A stretch of 64,000 bases of DNA from Tepidanaerobacter acetatoxydans Re1 (GTDB lineage Bacteria > Bacillota > Thermosediminibacteria > Thermosediminibacterales > Tepidanaerobacteraceae), in contig NC_019954.2 of assembly GCF_000328765.2 (NCBI RefSeq), forward strand, positions 2,567,780 through 2,631,779, given 5' to 3'. The position numbers and the translations under genes were made by a program. The notes below the pieces were generated by a model that was given only the letters and a program-made list of their open reading frames with translations, was not told the DNA's origin and made no database searches. Below are positions 9,406 to 17,612 of the stretch, piece by piece (position 1 is the first letter of the stretch; each line of letters opens with the position of its first letter).

Positions 9406-9646
9406 GGAATAGATGAAGCTGTTGTAGGCCTAGTTCCAGTTGATTTAGACACTGACGAGGAACTTAAGGTTGTAAGTGTAAGTGCTATTAATGCTAAAGA
9501 AGTTCAAATTAAGTTTAGTAAAGCTGTGAAAAAAGACACAGTCATCACTACAGGTGCACCTGATACGTTAAAGAATATAACTTTCACAAATATCGGAAGT
9601 GCTCCAGCTATTACTTCTACTTCAGCAGAAGCTAAGCTAAGCGCCA
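9406..9646 (+). pseudogene. Fragment of an S-layer/Ig-like domain gene inserted in the PQQ-repeat gene
   Basis: On the plus strand this stretch is an open frame of about 79 codons with neither start nor stop of its own. It reads AGIDEAVVGLVPVDLD, then VVSVSAINAKEVQIKFSKAV, then KKDTVITTGAPDTLKNITF. The pattern (V-x-S-V-S-A-x-N-x-K-E-V-x-I-x-F-S-K-A-V) is that of the Ig-like repeats following SLH domains in S-layer proteins. Codons are strongly biased to GCT, GTT, AAA and CCA, as in highly expressed surface-layer genes and unlike the neighbours. Both ends abut interrupted PQQ-gene sequence, with GG shared at the junctions. The parent gene is not in the window. Confidence 0.75.
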
Positions 9647-9798
9647 GGCAGGCACGATTACATGGCCTTCAAAAATTGTAGATGAACTTTCGGGAAACAA
9701 TTCCGAGCTTTTCCAAAGTCTTTCGCCGGATTTTAAATCTATGGCAAGGACTTCTTTTCGAGTTGTTACGATTAATCTGTCCGCCGAGCAATTTAATC
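9645..9798 (+). repeat. 154-bp block, copy A of an identical inverted pair
   Basis: These bases, read in reverse complement, are identical throughout to 15815-15968. In this copy the block is native PQQ-repeat coding sequence, so it is the likely donor. Its left end coincides, within about two bases, with the junction to the inserted S-layer-type fragment. Confidence 0.9.
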
Positions 9799-10234
9799 CG
9801 ATTATATCAGGGATGGGCCTAATCCAGCTGATTTTAAGTTGTTTGGGGATTGGAACAGGCGAATAGCCCGAATGCCTATAATCCCGTTGTATTGTGCGCC
9901 ATTTATTGATGCCGCATCGCATAAGTTCTTTTAGTATTTCAAATTCATCATCATCCACGATACCGTTTTGTTTTATATGAAAAGCCCTTTGGAATTCTCT
10001 GACTGCTTGCATGGTCTCATAGCCGAACACTCCATCAATACGAGCATTAAAGACTCCCAGTCTCTTTAATACCTGCTGCAAATGACGCACATCACTGCCT
10101 TTCAATAGCGGCTTTTGTTTTTTAAGCGGTCGACTGCCAAAAGGTATTACAGGTAGTCTCAAGGAATCACCACCTGCCTATTAGAAGATATATTTAGTAT
10201 ATTCGACGAAGGGTTAATTGGTTACGGGGACTAT

Positions 10235-10265
10235 AAAAACCAGGGCAAATATCGCCCTGGTTCTT
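10235..10265 (-). terminator. Terminator of the spore protein gene
   Basis: AACCAGGGC / GCCCTGGTT hairpin with a seven-base loop. On the minus strand it is followed by TTTTAT, and it lies 22 bp after the stop of the small acid-soluble spore protein gene. Confidence 0.8.
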
Positions 10266-10286
10266 GTGCGCTTTCTTCAGGAGTTG

Positions 10287-10481
10287 CTATTTCTTGGGGT
10301 TCCCATTCTCTTCGGCCAGTGCTTTTTCCGCTTTTTCAATAGCAAGTCTTACCAAATTACCACAATTTCTGGAAGAAACTCCACCCCATCCTTCTTTCGC
10401 CACCGTGTCAGCCACACCAAGTTCCTTTGCAAGTTCATACTTGAGGTCCTCAGACATGACACTACGACGACGAGCAGCCAT
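10287..10481 (-). CDS. Small acid-soluble spore protein, alpha/beta type
   Basis: A 64-residue DNA-coating protein of the spore core, expressed late in the forespore and protecting DNA in dormancy. Family segments are SEDLKYELAKELGVADTV, with the germination-protease recognition region, and the DNA-contacting GWGGVSSRNCGNLVRLAIE. I chose the second of two close ATGs, since GGAGG lies seven bases before it; the first ATG almost touches the ribosome site. It is a single gene with its own terminator. The cleavage site is less canonical than in SspA/B, so the SspF-like branch is likely. Confidence 0.93.
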   Translation of the reverse strand: MAARRRSVMSEDLKYELAKELGVADTVAKEGWGGVSSRNCGNLVRLAIEKAEKALAEENGNPKK

Positions 10482-10566
10482 GAGCATGCCTCCTTTTTTA
10501 TAACGCACTATTATTATTTTGCCTTTAAAGGCTATTGTTTATGTTGAATTATTTTACCAATTGTTT

Positions 10567-12069
10567 TTATACAACTTGCTTTATTCTCTCATAATATTTC
10601 ACCGATTCTATATCGGCTAATACCTTTATCGACTTGGCGTCGGGGTCTTCCGTGCCCTGCAAATGGCAGCCTTCGGAATTCAATGCTTTAGCATATTCTA
10701 TAACTTCCCTGGTTATGCGTTCACCGGGGCATAGGATTGGAATTCCGGGAGGATATGCCATAAGCATCTCGGTGCTGATTTCGCCTTCGGCTTCTTCTAA
10801 GGGAACGACTCGTTTTTCACTATAGAAGGCAAATCGGGGAGAAACTACCATTTCCTGGTTTTCCGGAAGTTCGGCACTTATTTTTATGACATTTTTACGG
10901 CTGTATTTTAATGCGATATCCCTTATTGCTGCAATCAAAGCACTGATACTCTCTTCACTGTCGCCTATTGCTCCCACAGCCAGCACATTATACAAATCTG
11001 AAAGTTCCATCTGAATATGATATTTGTATTTTAACAACTTTTCGGTTTCAAAACCGGATAAGCCTAATTCTCTTAAGTTTATAGCAAGCTTTGTCGGGTC
11101 ATATGCGAAACAACCTTCAGTGCCTTCTACATCATGTCCCATTACATAAATACCATTTATATCATTTAACAACCGTCTTGCCCTTTCACACCGCTCTATT
11201 GTCACATCAAGCATCTGTCTGCCGTTTATGGCCATTTGCCTGCGGGCAACATCAAGGGAAGCCATGAGTGGATACGATGGGCTTGTGGTTTGAGTCAAGT
11301 TCATGGCTGCTTTAACTCTTCTGTCATCGATCAAATCACTTTTTATCAATAAAATGGAGCTTTGAGTCATAGAACCTGCAAGCTTATGCATACTTGCAGC
11401 ACTCATATCTGCTCCGGCTTGCATAGCCGACATAGGTAAATCGGGGTGAAATCCTAAATGAGCTCCATGTGCTTCGTCGACTATCACCGGCTTGCCATAT
11501 GAATGAGCAATTTCTACAATTTTTTTAAGATCCGATGCCACACCATAGTATGTTGGATTTATCACAAAAACCGCCTTGGCATTTGGATGTTCCACCAGAG
11601 CACGTCTGACACTATCCGCAGTTATACCCATGGCTATTCCCATATAGTCATTGATAACGGGTTTTATATAAACCGGATGTACACCACTTAAGATTAAGCC
11701 TCCTACCACTGAACGATGGGCATTTCTGGGAACAATTATTTCATCGCCGGGTCCGGCTACTGATAATATCATAGCCTGAATACCCGAAGTAGTACCATTT
11801 ACAAGAAAATGAGCATGATCCGCACCAAAGGCACGAGCCGCTAAATCTTCTGCTTCATGGATAACTCCCAAGGGATTACATATAGTATCAAGATCTAAAA
11901 TTCCGGAAGTAACATCGATTGACATTATGTTTTCTCCCACAAAATCACAAAACTCAGGTATTCCTCTGCCGCCTCTGTGTCCGGGTACATGGAATGAAAT
12001 GGTCTTGTCTTCCACATACTTCTTCAGGGCGGCAAAAAGCGGTGTTTTTTGCTGCTCGTTGAATTTCAT
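10567..12069 (-). CDS. Orn/Lys/Arg decarboxylase family protein (SpeA-like)
   Basis: PLP enzyme of the aspartate-aminotransferase fold, 500 residues, the size of Bacillus SpeA-type arginine or lysine decarboxylases. Visible motifs are FHVPGHRGGRG near residue 27, the cofactor aspartate/histidine in VDEAHGAHLGF, the PLP lysine in SMHKLAGSMTQSSIL, and the C-terminal PPGIPILCPGE. The likely role is polyamine biosynthesis by decarboxylating a basic amino acid; substrate cannot be decided from sequence alone. The ATG at 12069 is preceded by AAGGGGAGTG. It is a single gene between the spore protein gene and a stretch without genes. Confidence 0.9.
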   Translation of the reverse strand: MKFNEQQKTPLFAALKKYVEDKTISFHVPGHRGGRGIPEFCDFVGENIMSIDVTSGILDLDTICNPLGVIHEAEDLAARAFGADHAHFLVNGTTSGIQAMILSVAGPGDEIIVPRNAHRSVVGGLILSGVHPVYIKPVINDYMGIAMGITADSVRRALVEHPNAKAVFVINPTYYGVASDLKKIVEIAHSYGKPVIVDEAHGAHLGFHPDLPMSAMQAGADMSAASMHKLAGSMTQSSILLIKSDLIDDRRVKAAMNLTQTTSPSYPLMASLDVARRQMAINGRQMLDVTIERCERARRLLNDINGIYVMGHDVEGTEGCFAYDPTKLAINLRELGLSGFETEKLLKYKYHIQMELSDLYNVLAVGAIGDSEESISALIAAIRDIALKYSRKNVIKISAELPENQEMVVSPRFAFYSEKRVVPLEEAEGEISTEMLMAYPPGIPILCPGERITREVIEYAKALNSEGCHLQGTEDPDAKSIKVLADIESVKYYERIKQVV

Positions 12070-12425
12070 TTAGAGTCACTCCCCTTTCAATTTCTATTAG
12101 AAGCCAACTGATATACATGCTAATTTGCCAAGGCTTCAATTTTAATATTCTTTTAAGCAAATACAATTAAAGCACAGTTTCTATCTAATTTCAATACTAT
12201 ATTAAAATTTTTTTTGTAAAATATGTAGCAAGTAAGAGGAAACTGTATGAACCTCAGTGATTTATTGAAATTATTATTGATAGAAATACATTGGAGTGTA
12301 TAGCAGGGCATTGCGCAATATTACGGGTTTTTTTAACTGCAAATAAAAAGGCAATATATAAAGCCCAAACTCGTGCTTATGCTTGCCGAGCTTGGGCTTT
12401 ATTATGGCAGGGATGTTTATTTAGT
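12070..12425. other. Intergenic region between the decarboxylase gene and spoIIR
   Basis: The first 190 bases are AT-rich upstream sequence of the decarboxylase gene. An 18-codon frame at 12247-12303 (+) has a GAGG site but no family resemblance. A stem-loop at 12360-12403 serves as the spoIIR terminator. Nothing else was recognised. Confidence 0.6.
12360..12403 (-). terminator. Probable spoIIR terminator
   Basis: AAAGCCCAA-x-CTCG pairs with CGAG-x-TTGGGCTTT around a 13-base loop, with one mismatch, 23 bp beyond the spoIIR stop. The T-tract on the minus strand is short (TTTATAT). Confidence 0.6.
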
Positions 12426-13145
12426 TTATTTAAAGGTGAGCTTAATAGTTTTATTGATTTTTCCTTTCGTCTCTTCCCACCAGTCCAACACTTTGAATCG
12501 GATTTCTATGGGAACGTCTTCGGGTGCTTTGGCTGTTTCTATTGCGGCCATTTCTTTCGGTGTCAGCACTTGGCTCATTCGCATCCTTGTTTCATCCGGA
12601 TCTTGCTTTTGGCTTACATCTACAAAGCATAGAGGAGGGAATAGTATGCACCACCAATTGGCTCCTTTGCCGTTCCCTATAATTACTCGCAGTGCTTCAT
12701 ATTCTCCGGCCGGAAGAGTGATATATCCATAGTTTTTGACCGGAAATAAAAATTTACCAAACATAGCAGTCACACTGTAGTTTTTGCCGCTTTTTTTGAT
12801 TTCTTCGCTTGCTATTTCTTCAATGTATTTCAAGTTATTCTTTATAAATTCCCGAGATACGTTGATATCATCAATGCCTTCAAATTTTTTGTCAAAGGTT
12901 TCTACTATCGCATCTCTTACCCGGAGTTTTAAGTCTTGGTCCTCGGGAGAGTCGCTGTTGGCGATGACATGAAGTCTAATAAGCTTCGATGAAAGCTGCT
13001 GTGCCGTAACATCACATGTATCACTGTCTATACCTATGCCGCCGGCCATGCCGCTTGTACCTGCCAATGCCGCAAGCAATGACATTAAAAGTATACAAAT
13101 AGTGACTATTGCAGTTTTCTTAAACAACTTTGATTTGTATTGCAT
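12426..13145 (-). CDS. spoIIR: Stage II sporulation protein R
   Basis: Forespore-secreted signalling protein that activates the SpoIIGA protease, triggering processing of pro-sigma-E in the mother cell. 239 residues: an N-terminal membrane/signal segment (about 10-32, IVTICILLMSLLAALAG), then the conserved SSKLIRLHVIANSDSPEDQDLKLRVRD region and a C-terminal part with GNGKGANWWCILFPPLCFVD. I chose the ATG at 13145, preceded by GAGAGGTC, over the upstream ATG at 13208. With the spore protein gene nearby it supports an endospore-former. Confidence 0.93.
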   Translation of the reverse strand: MQYKSKLFKKTAIVTICILLMSLLAALAGTSGMAGGIGIDSDTCDVTAQQLSSKLIRLHVIANSDSPEDQDLKLRVRDAIVETFDKKFEGIDDINVSREFIKNNLKYIEEIASEEIKKSGKNYSVTAMFGKFLFPVKNYGYITLPAGEYEALRVIIGNGKGANWWCILFPPLCFVDVSQKQDPDETRMRMSQVLTPKEMAAIETAKAPEDVPIEIRFKVLDWWEETKGKINKTIKLTFK

Positions 13146-13474
13146 ATGACCTCTCCCCTGTCTTAAGGCTTTGTTATTATTGTTCCCAAAACTGCTTTTT
13201 ATAATCACGCATTTATATTTTTTTATTGCAAACTATAATATTTTTAACCATTGTATGTATCATTATATGGATTTCTACATCAGGATATATCTTCTCAGTT
13301 CTTTCATATCTTCTCCATAATCTTGCTGCTATAATTATGTAAATAACTTCCAGTCATCACGATAATAGTGTAAACTTAATTCCTGAGCAGAAACCTTCTT
13401 TTGCTGGATTTATGGTCAAAACGCAATATAACTTACTATTATAAAAAGAAAATAAAATTTTATCAGTAATCTAT

Positions 13475-13503
13475 TTGACAAAAATCACCACTAATACTAT
13501 AAT
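13475..13503 (+). promoter_or_regulatory. Sigma-A promoter of the radical SAM-arsR unit
   Basis: Perfect TTGACA and TATAAT hexamers separated by 17 bases. The predicted start site (about 13510) lies three bases before an ArsR-like operator, so repressor binding would block initiation. Confidence 0.85.
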
Positions 13504-13512
13504 AAAATATGA

Positions 13513-13536
13513 ACATATCGTTATATAATTATATGT
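13513..13536 (+). promoter_or_regulatory. Candidate ArsR-type operator
   Basis: A 24-bp imperfect palindrome made of half sites ACATATCGTTAT and ATAATTATATGT, pairing at 10 of 12 positions, just downstream of the -10 box. A second pair, TCGTTA/TAACGA (13518-13523 and 13544-13549), overlaps it. The ArsR-family gene at the end of the same transcript suggests autoregulation; this is inference. Confidence 0.5.
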
Positions 13537-13571
13537 AGTTATGTAACGAAATTGATAAGGAGGTAGTTTCT

Positions 13572-14927
13572 ATGGATCTAGCCCGCACATATCTTGGTGA
13601 AAAGGTTGTAAGTCAAGGTGTTAAGTATTTGTTGTCACGGGATATGGATGATATCGGGAAGTTGATAAGCTGGGCGGAAAAATTACCCATGCCGGCACAT
13701 CAACGCGAAGATCTTAAGGCTGTTAGTAAGTTTTTAGAAGACAAAAACTCTAACTGGTACAAACTTGGGCAAAGAATTCTTTTGGAAACAGATCCTAAAG
13801 TAAAAGAAAAACTGGGTTTGAACTTCTTTGTAAATGCTAATTTTTTAGGAGTTCCAAAACAGCAGAAAATGGCAAAAGAGTTGGGCTACTCGGTGCCTTG
13901 GGCTATTTTAATCGACCCTACGGAAAGGTGCAACTTAAATTGCATAGGCTGCTGGGCGGGAGATTATTCTCGGCATGAAGAACTGGATTTTGATACTTTA
14001 GACAGAGTCTTCACTGAATGTGAAGAACTTGGCATATACTTTATAATTATGTCCGGCGGAGAACCCACCATGCGGAAAAAGGATATTATAAAATTAGCTG
14101 AAAAGCATCCATCACAAGCATTCCTGCTGTTTACCAACGGCACTTTGGTTGATGATGAGTTTGTCGCCGAAATGAAGCGTGTGGGAAATATAACATTGGC
14201 CTTTAGTATTGAAGGCTTTGAAGAAACAACTGATGCCCGCCGAGGTAAAGGCACATTTAAGAAAGTAATGGAAGCCATGGACCGTATGCGTAAGGCAGGC
14301 CTTATTTACGGTGTTTCGGTAACATACAATAGAAACAATACAGAAGAGCTGGCAAGCGAAGAATTTGTAGATATGCTGGTGGATAAGGGTGTGGTTTATG
14401 CCTGGTATTTCACTTATATACCTGTGGGAAAAGATGTAGATGTTGACCTAATGGCCACTCCCGAACAGAGAGCATATATGTATGAAAAAGTGCTTGAGTA
14501 CAGACGTACAAAGCCGATTTTCATCATGGACTTTTGGAATGACGGCGAGGCTTCCAATGGCTGTATAGCCGGAGGCAAGCGTTATCTGCACATTAATGCC
14601 CGAGGCGATGTTGAACCCTGTGCATTTGTGCATTATGCAAGCTGCAATATAAAAGATGTATCATTAAAAGAGGCCTTAGGTTCGCCGCTTATGAGAGCAT
14701 ATCAGAAACGGCAGCCATTTAATATGAATCACCACAGGCCTTGCCCTCTTATCGACAATCCGGAAATGATGGTAGAAATTGTAAAAGAAAGCGGTGCATA
14801 TCCGACTCAGCTAAATCCTGACGAAACACCTGAGGAGTTTGCTGAAAAGCTTACCCCTTATGCACAGAAATGGGGTCAAATAGCTGATGAAAAATGGAGT
14901 AAGAGTTCAGTTGCAAATGTTAAATAA
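13572..14927 (+). CDS. Radical SAM protein with SPASM-like C-terminus
   Basis: 451-residue radical S-adenosylmethionine enzyme. The [4Fe-4S] motif C120-x3-C124-x2-C127 lies in DPTERCNLNCIGCW, followed by the SAM-binding SGGEPTMR. Extra cysteines in the C-terminal third (NGCIAGGKRYLHI, GDVEPCAFVHYASC, HHRPCPLIDNP) match an auxiliary-cluster SPASM/twitch region. An N-terminal helical segment of about 100 residues precedes the core. The substrate is unknown. Related proteins include peptide maturases and lipid-modifying enzymes, and no precursor peptide is seen nearby. It starts behind AAGGAGG and shares a promoter with an arsR gene 35 bp downstream. Confidence 0.85.
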   Translation: MDLARTYLGEKVVSQGVKYLLSRDMDDIGKLISWAEKLPMPAHQREDLKAVSKFLEDKNSNWYKLGQRILLETDPKVKEKLGLNFFVNANFLGVPKQQKMAKELGYSVPWAILIDPTERCNLNCIGCWAGDYSRHEELDFDTLDRVFTECEELGIYFIIMSGGEPTMRKKDIIKLAEKHPSQAFLLFTNGTLVDDEFVAEMKRVGNITLAFSIEGFEETTDARRGKGTFKKVMEAMDRMRKAGLIYGVSVTYNRNNTEELASEEFVDMLVDKGVVYAWYFTYIPVGKDVDVDLMATPEQRAYMYEKVLEYRRTKPIFIMDFWNDGEASNGCIAGGKRYLHINARGDVEPCAFVHYASCNIKDVSLKEALGSPLMRAYQKRQPFNMNHHRPCPLIDNPEMMVEIVKESGAYPTQLNPDETPEEFAEKLTPYAQKWGQIADEKWSKSSVANVK

Positions 14928-14962
14928 TATTTAAATAAGTTGCCGAAAAGGAGGTCCTTTGG

Positions 14963-15271
14963 TTGGTATTAAGCCTTTCTGAGTATAAAGTTGAGTTTCT
15001 GCGAGGGCTAGCAGATAATACGCGATTAAAAATCGTTGAAGCCTTAAAAGAACAGGAAAAAACCGTATCCGAATTAGTTGAAACTGTTGGAAGTTCGCAG
15101 GCTAATATATCAACACATCTAAAACTACTTAAAACAACCGGCATAGTTAAAAGCCTCAGCAAGGGCAAGTATATGTATTATAGTTTAAGGGACGAAGCAA
15201 TTTGTGAGTTTTTAAATTCTCTGGAAGAAATGCTTATTCTAATGAGAAAAAAAGCCTTTGAAGGCGCTTAA
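14963..15271 (+). CDS. ArsR-family transcriptional regulator
   Basis: 102-residue winged-helix repressor. The helix-turn-helix runs over about 34-70 (KTVSELVETVGSSQANISTHLKLLKTTGIV), and the N-terminal helix has the family ADNTRLKIVEAL. The wing is SKGKYMYYSLRD. It lacks the ELCVCDL-type metal site of ArsR/CadC, so the signal is unknown. The TTG start at 14963 has AAGGAGGT seven bases upstream. It follows the radical SAM gene and probably controls it through the palindrome at 13513. Confidence 0.88.
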   Translation: MVLSLSEYKVEFLRGLADNTRLKIVEALKEQEKTVSELVETVGSSQANISTHLKLLKTTGIVKSLSKGKYMYYSLRDEAICEFLNSLEEMLILMRKKAFEGA

Positions 15272-15291
15272 AACGTGGTTATCTCTGAAAG

Positions 15292-15338
15292 AAAGATAAG
15301 GGGCTGTTGTGCAATATGCAGCAGCCCCTTATCTTTTT
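15292..15338 (+). terminator. Terminator of the radical SAM-arsR unit
   Basis: Strong hairpin AAAGATAAGGGGCTG / CAGCCCCTTATCTTT with a U-rich tail, 21 bp beyond the arsR stop. Confidence 0.92.
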
Positions 15339-15456
15339 ATAAATGCTCTTTCAGTGCATATCTGTTTTAACAGTCTTTTAATTATTATTGCTTTTGCACA
15401 TGGAGTTACTTGGTTTTTGCACTCAAATCTTTATTTAATTAATCTTTATTTAATTG

Positions 15457-15485
15457 TTGATACCTCTCTGTTTTTGCTTTATACT
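15457..15485 (+). promoter_or_regulatory. Sigma-A promoter of the ACT-UPF0210 unit
   Basis: TTGATA and TATACT with a 17-base spacer, about 65 bp ahead of the ATG at 15551. The direct repeat AATCTTTATTTAATT occurs twice just upstream. Confidence 0.65.
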
Positions 15486-15550
15486 TGTTACATAATAACA
15501 TTAACTGGAGGTGTTTTAGCCGGTTATATTCATTAATCGGTTACATTTTT

Positions 15551-16154
15551 ATGGAAATATTGGTTACTCTTGATGTATTAAAACAACATAAAGGCGAAGA
15601 AATCATTGAATTCCCGCCTGGAACACTTATAACCAAAGAAGCCCGGATATATGCGGCAAAGCAGGGAATGAAATTGTACGTAGGCAAACAGCAGGTGCCT
15701 GAACCCGGTTATTCCAACGGCATCTCAAGTGTTCGCGCCGTTATATCTGTTATAGGGGAAGACCGAGTTGGGATTATCGCCGGCATATCCGATGTGCTTG
15801 CAAAATCCAATGTCGATTAAATTGCTCGGCGGACAGATTAATCGTAACAACTCGAAAAGAAGTCCTTGCCATAGATTTAAAATCCGGCGAAAGACTTTGG
15901 AAAAGCTCGGAATTGTTTCCCGAAAGTTCATCTACAATTTTTGAAGGCCATGTAATCGTGCCTGCCTGAACATTCTTGATATTACTCAAACCGCAATCGA
16001 AGGGCTTTTTACCATGATTATGGTTGTAGATATCAGCAAGTCAAATATAGATTTTGATGCATTAAAATCCAGGCTCTCTCAAAAGGGACAGGAGCTGGCA
16101 GTTCGTGTTGATGCTCAGCGGGAAGAAGTATTTCATTTTATGCACAGAATATAA
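15551..16154 (+). pseudogene. ACT-domain protein (UPF0237 type), interrupted by 151 bp
   Basis: Codons 1-89 (to 15817) encode a short N-terminal module (FPPGTLITKEARIYAAKQG, like the T-x-x-A-x-x-x-A-x-x-x-G motif of cobalamin adenosyltransferase/EutQ-type proteins). They continue into an ACT domain (RAVISVIGEDRVGIIAGISD, SNVD). The frame meets TAA at 15818 inside an insert that copies part of the PQQ-repeat gene. From 15969 the ACT domain resumes exactly in register (NILDITQTAIEGLFTMIMVV) and ends with FHFMHRI, the usual end of this family. Excising 15818-15968 gives 150 residues. The family is typically paired with UPF0210, which follows here by 12 bp. Its function is unknown; ACT domains bind small ligands. 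The ATG at 15551 lacks a clear ribosome site; GGAGGTG lies about 40 bp further up. Confidence 0.8.
15815..15968 (-). repeat. 154-bp block, copy B of the inverted pair, inside the ACT gene
   Basis: Identical in reverse orientation to 9645-9798. It splits the ACT domain codons between SNVD and NILD and introduces an immediate stop. The trinucleotide GAT is shared at the left junction. Perfect identity implies a recent event or an assembly join. Confidence 0.9.
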
Positions 16155-16166
16155 GGAGTGACAGTA

Positions 16167-17531
16167 ATGAACTTTACCCGAGATGAAATCATTGAAACAA
16201 TACGCATGGTGCAAGCAGAGCAATTGGACATTAGAACTGTTACACTGGGAATAAGCCTTAGGGATTGTGCAGGTCCTTCGATTTCTTGTGTGGCCGATAA
16301 GATTTATGATAAGTTAATGGAAAAAGGCAGCGAATTGGTGCCTGTAGCCCTTGAACTTGAAAAGGAATTCGGCATACCCATAGTGAATAAGCGAATTTCT
16401 GTAACTCCAATTGCTCTGGTGGCTGAAAGCTGCAAGGAAAGCGATTATACTCCAATAGCCTTTGCCATGGATAGAGCCGCAAAAGAACTAGGTATTGATT
16501 TTATAGGCGGGTTTTCTGCACTGGTGCAAAAGGGTTTTACCCGGGGAGATATGAACCTGCTCAATTGTATTCCCGAAGCCCTTTCAGGCACGGAGCGCGT
16601 TTGTTCTTCCGTCAATGTGGCTACCAGCAAAGCGGGAATAAATATGGATGCGGTCCGGGCTATGGGCAGTATAATCAAAGAAGTGGCGCAATTAACCGAA
16701 AAACAAGACGGAATCGGTGCCGCTAAACTGGTGGTTTTTGCCAATGCTCCTGATGACAATCCTTTTATGGCAGGGGCCTTTCATGGGCCTGGCGAACCGG
16801 AAACCGCAATAAATGTGGGTATCAGCGGACCCGGAGTGGTAAATACGGTTGTATCTAATCTTTCTACAGAAGCTGATTTAGGCGAGGTGTCAGAGGTTAT
16901 TAAACGAATGGCTTTTAAAATTACCCGTGTAGGAGAGCTTATCGGTCGTGAGGCATCCCGAAGATTGGGAGTGCCCTTCGGCATCATAGACCTGTCCCTT
17001 GCTCCGACTCCTGCGGTAGGCGACAGCATAGCAAATATTTTAGAAGCAATCGGCCTTGAACGCTGTGGTGCCCCGGGAACAACTGCAGCTTTAGCGCTTC
17101 TAAATGATGCGGTTAAAAAAGGTGGTGCCATGGCTACTTCTTATGTAGGAGGCCTTTCCGGCGCATTTATCCCCGTCAGTGAAGATGCAGGCATGATACG
17201 CGCTGCAGCCGATGGCGCACTTACCATAGAAAAGCTTGAGGCAATGACCTGTGTGTGTTCAGTAGGCCTTGACATGATAGCCATTCCCGGTGATACATCT
17301 GCCGAAACCATCACCGCTATCATTGCCGATGAAATGGCCATAGGAGTTATGAATAAAAAGACAACTGCCGTGAGAATAATACCGGCTCCCGGCAAAAAGG
17401 CCGGGGATTTTGTAGAATTCGGCGGCCTTTTAGGACGAGCTCCGGTAATGCCAGTTAGTTCCTTTGATTCGTCAGTCTTTGCCCAAAGAGGCGGCCAGAT
17501 TCCTCCACCTATACAGAGTTTGACAAATTAA
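16167..17531 (+). CDS. UPF0210 (DUF711, 'PFL family') protein
   Basis: 454-residue protein of the conserved UPF0210 family, structurally related to pyruvate formate-lyase-like barrels but without an established activity. Family stretches include [16 protein letters not shown] near the N-terminus, [37 protein letters not shown] and a C-terminal [14 protein letters not shown] chose the ATG at 16167, eight bases after AAGGAG; an in-frame GTG at 16158 lies within that site. Its usual partner, an ACT-domain protein, is the broken gene directly upstream, so loss of that regulator might leave this protein unregulated. Confidence 0.9.
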   Translation: MNFTRDEIIETIRMVQAEQLDIRTVTLGISLRDCAGPSISCVADKIYDKLMEKGSELVPVALELEKEFGIPIVNKRISVTPIALVAESCKESDYTPIAFAMDRAAKELGIDFIGGFSALVQKGFTRGDMNLLNCIPEALSGTERVCSSVNVATSKAGINMDAVRAMGSIIKEVAQLTEKQDGIGAAKLVVFANAPDDNPFMAGAFHGPGEPETAINVGISGPGVVNTVVSNLSTEADLGEVSEVIKRMAFKITRVGELIGREASRRLGVPFGIIDLSLAPTPAVGDSIANILEAIGLERCGAPGTTAALALLNDAVKKGGAMATSYVGGLSGAFIPVSEDAGMIRAAADGALTIEKLEAMTCVCSVGLDMIAIPGDTSAETITAIIADEMAIGVMNKKTTAVRIIPAPGKKAGDFVEFGGLLGRAPVMPVSSFDSSVFAQRGGQIPPPIQSLTN

Positions 17532-17612
17532 TAAATCAACAGTCAGACATCAAGGCTGTAAGATAATTGCAATAAATCAATTTTTTAGCTAAAATAGGCC
17601 TAAATGATTAAG

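Larger units (their letters stand above)
8680..10162 (-). pseudogene. Interrupted peptidoglycan-binding / PQQ-repeat (BamB-like) protein
   Basis: The gene starts at a TTG at 10162 behind AGGTGGTG. The 5' part encodes a PG_binding_1-type domain (about residues 15-85: LKGSDVRHLQQVLKRLG, DGVFGYETMQAVREFQ) and then the first PQQ/WD-like beta-propeller blades (KSGERLWKSSELFP). At about 9646 the frame runs into foreign sequence and stops four codons later. From about 9405 the propeller resumes (SLAILDFYSGKTQ, WNYKTYGAYITSPAIG, YCLDEKGILCWKT) and ends at 8680. Removing 238-241 bp restores one frame of about 413 codons with a sensible junction (VPA-GS or VPA-WGS). The intact protein would be a cell-wall-targeted propeller; no signal peptide is evident. 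An assembly error is an alternative to true inactivation. Confidence 0.8.
13146..13571. other. Divergent intergenic region, spoIIR / radical SAM gene
   Basis: About 425 bases between two divergent genes. The left 300 bases are AT-rich with no convincing frame. The right end contains the sigma-A promoter at 13475-13503 and the palindrome at 13513-13536 described separately. No RNA gene was recognised. Confidence 0.6.

Noticed and set aside
10218-10547. 109-codon plus-strand frame across the spore protein gene
   Set aside because: It is antisense to the clear alpha/beta spore protein and its terminator; no independent support.
12247-12303. 18-codon frame with GAGG site upstream (MNLSDLLKLLLIEIHWSV)
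   Set aside because: Too short to separate from chance; no promoter or antisense partner that would suggest a type I toxin.
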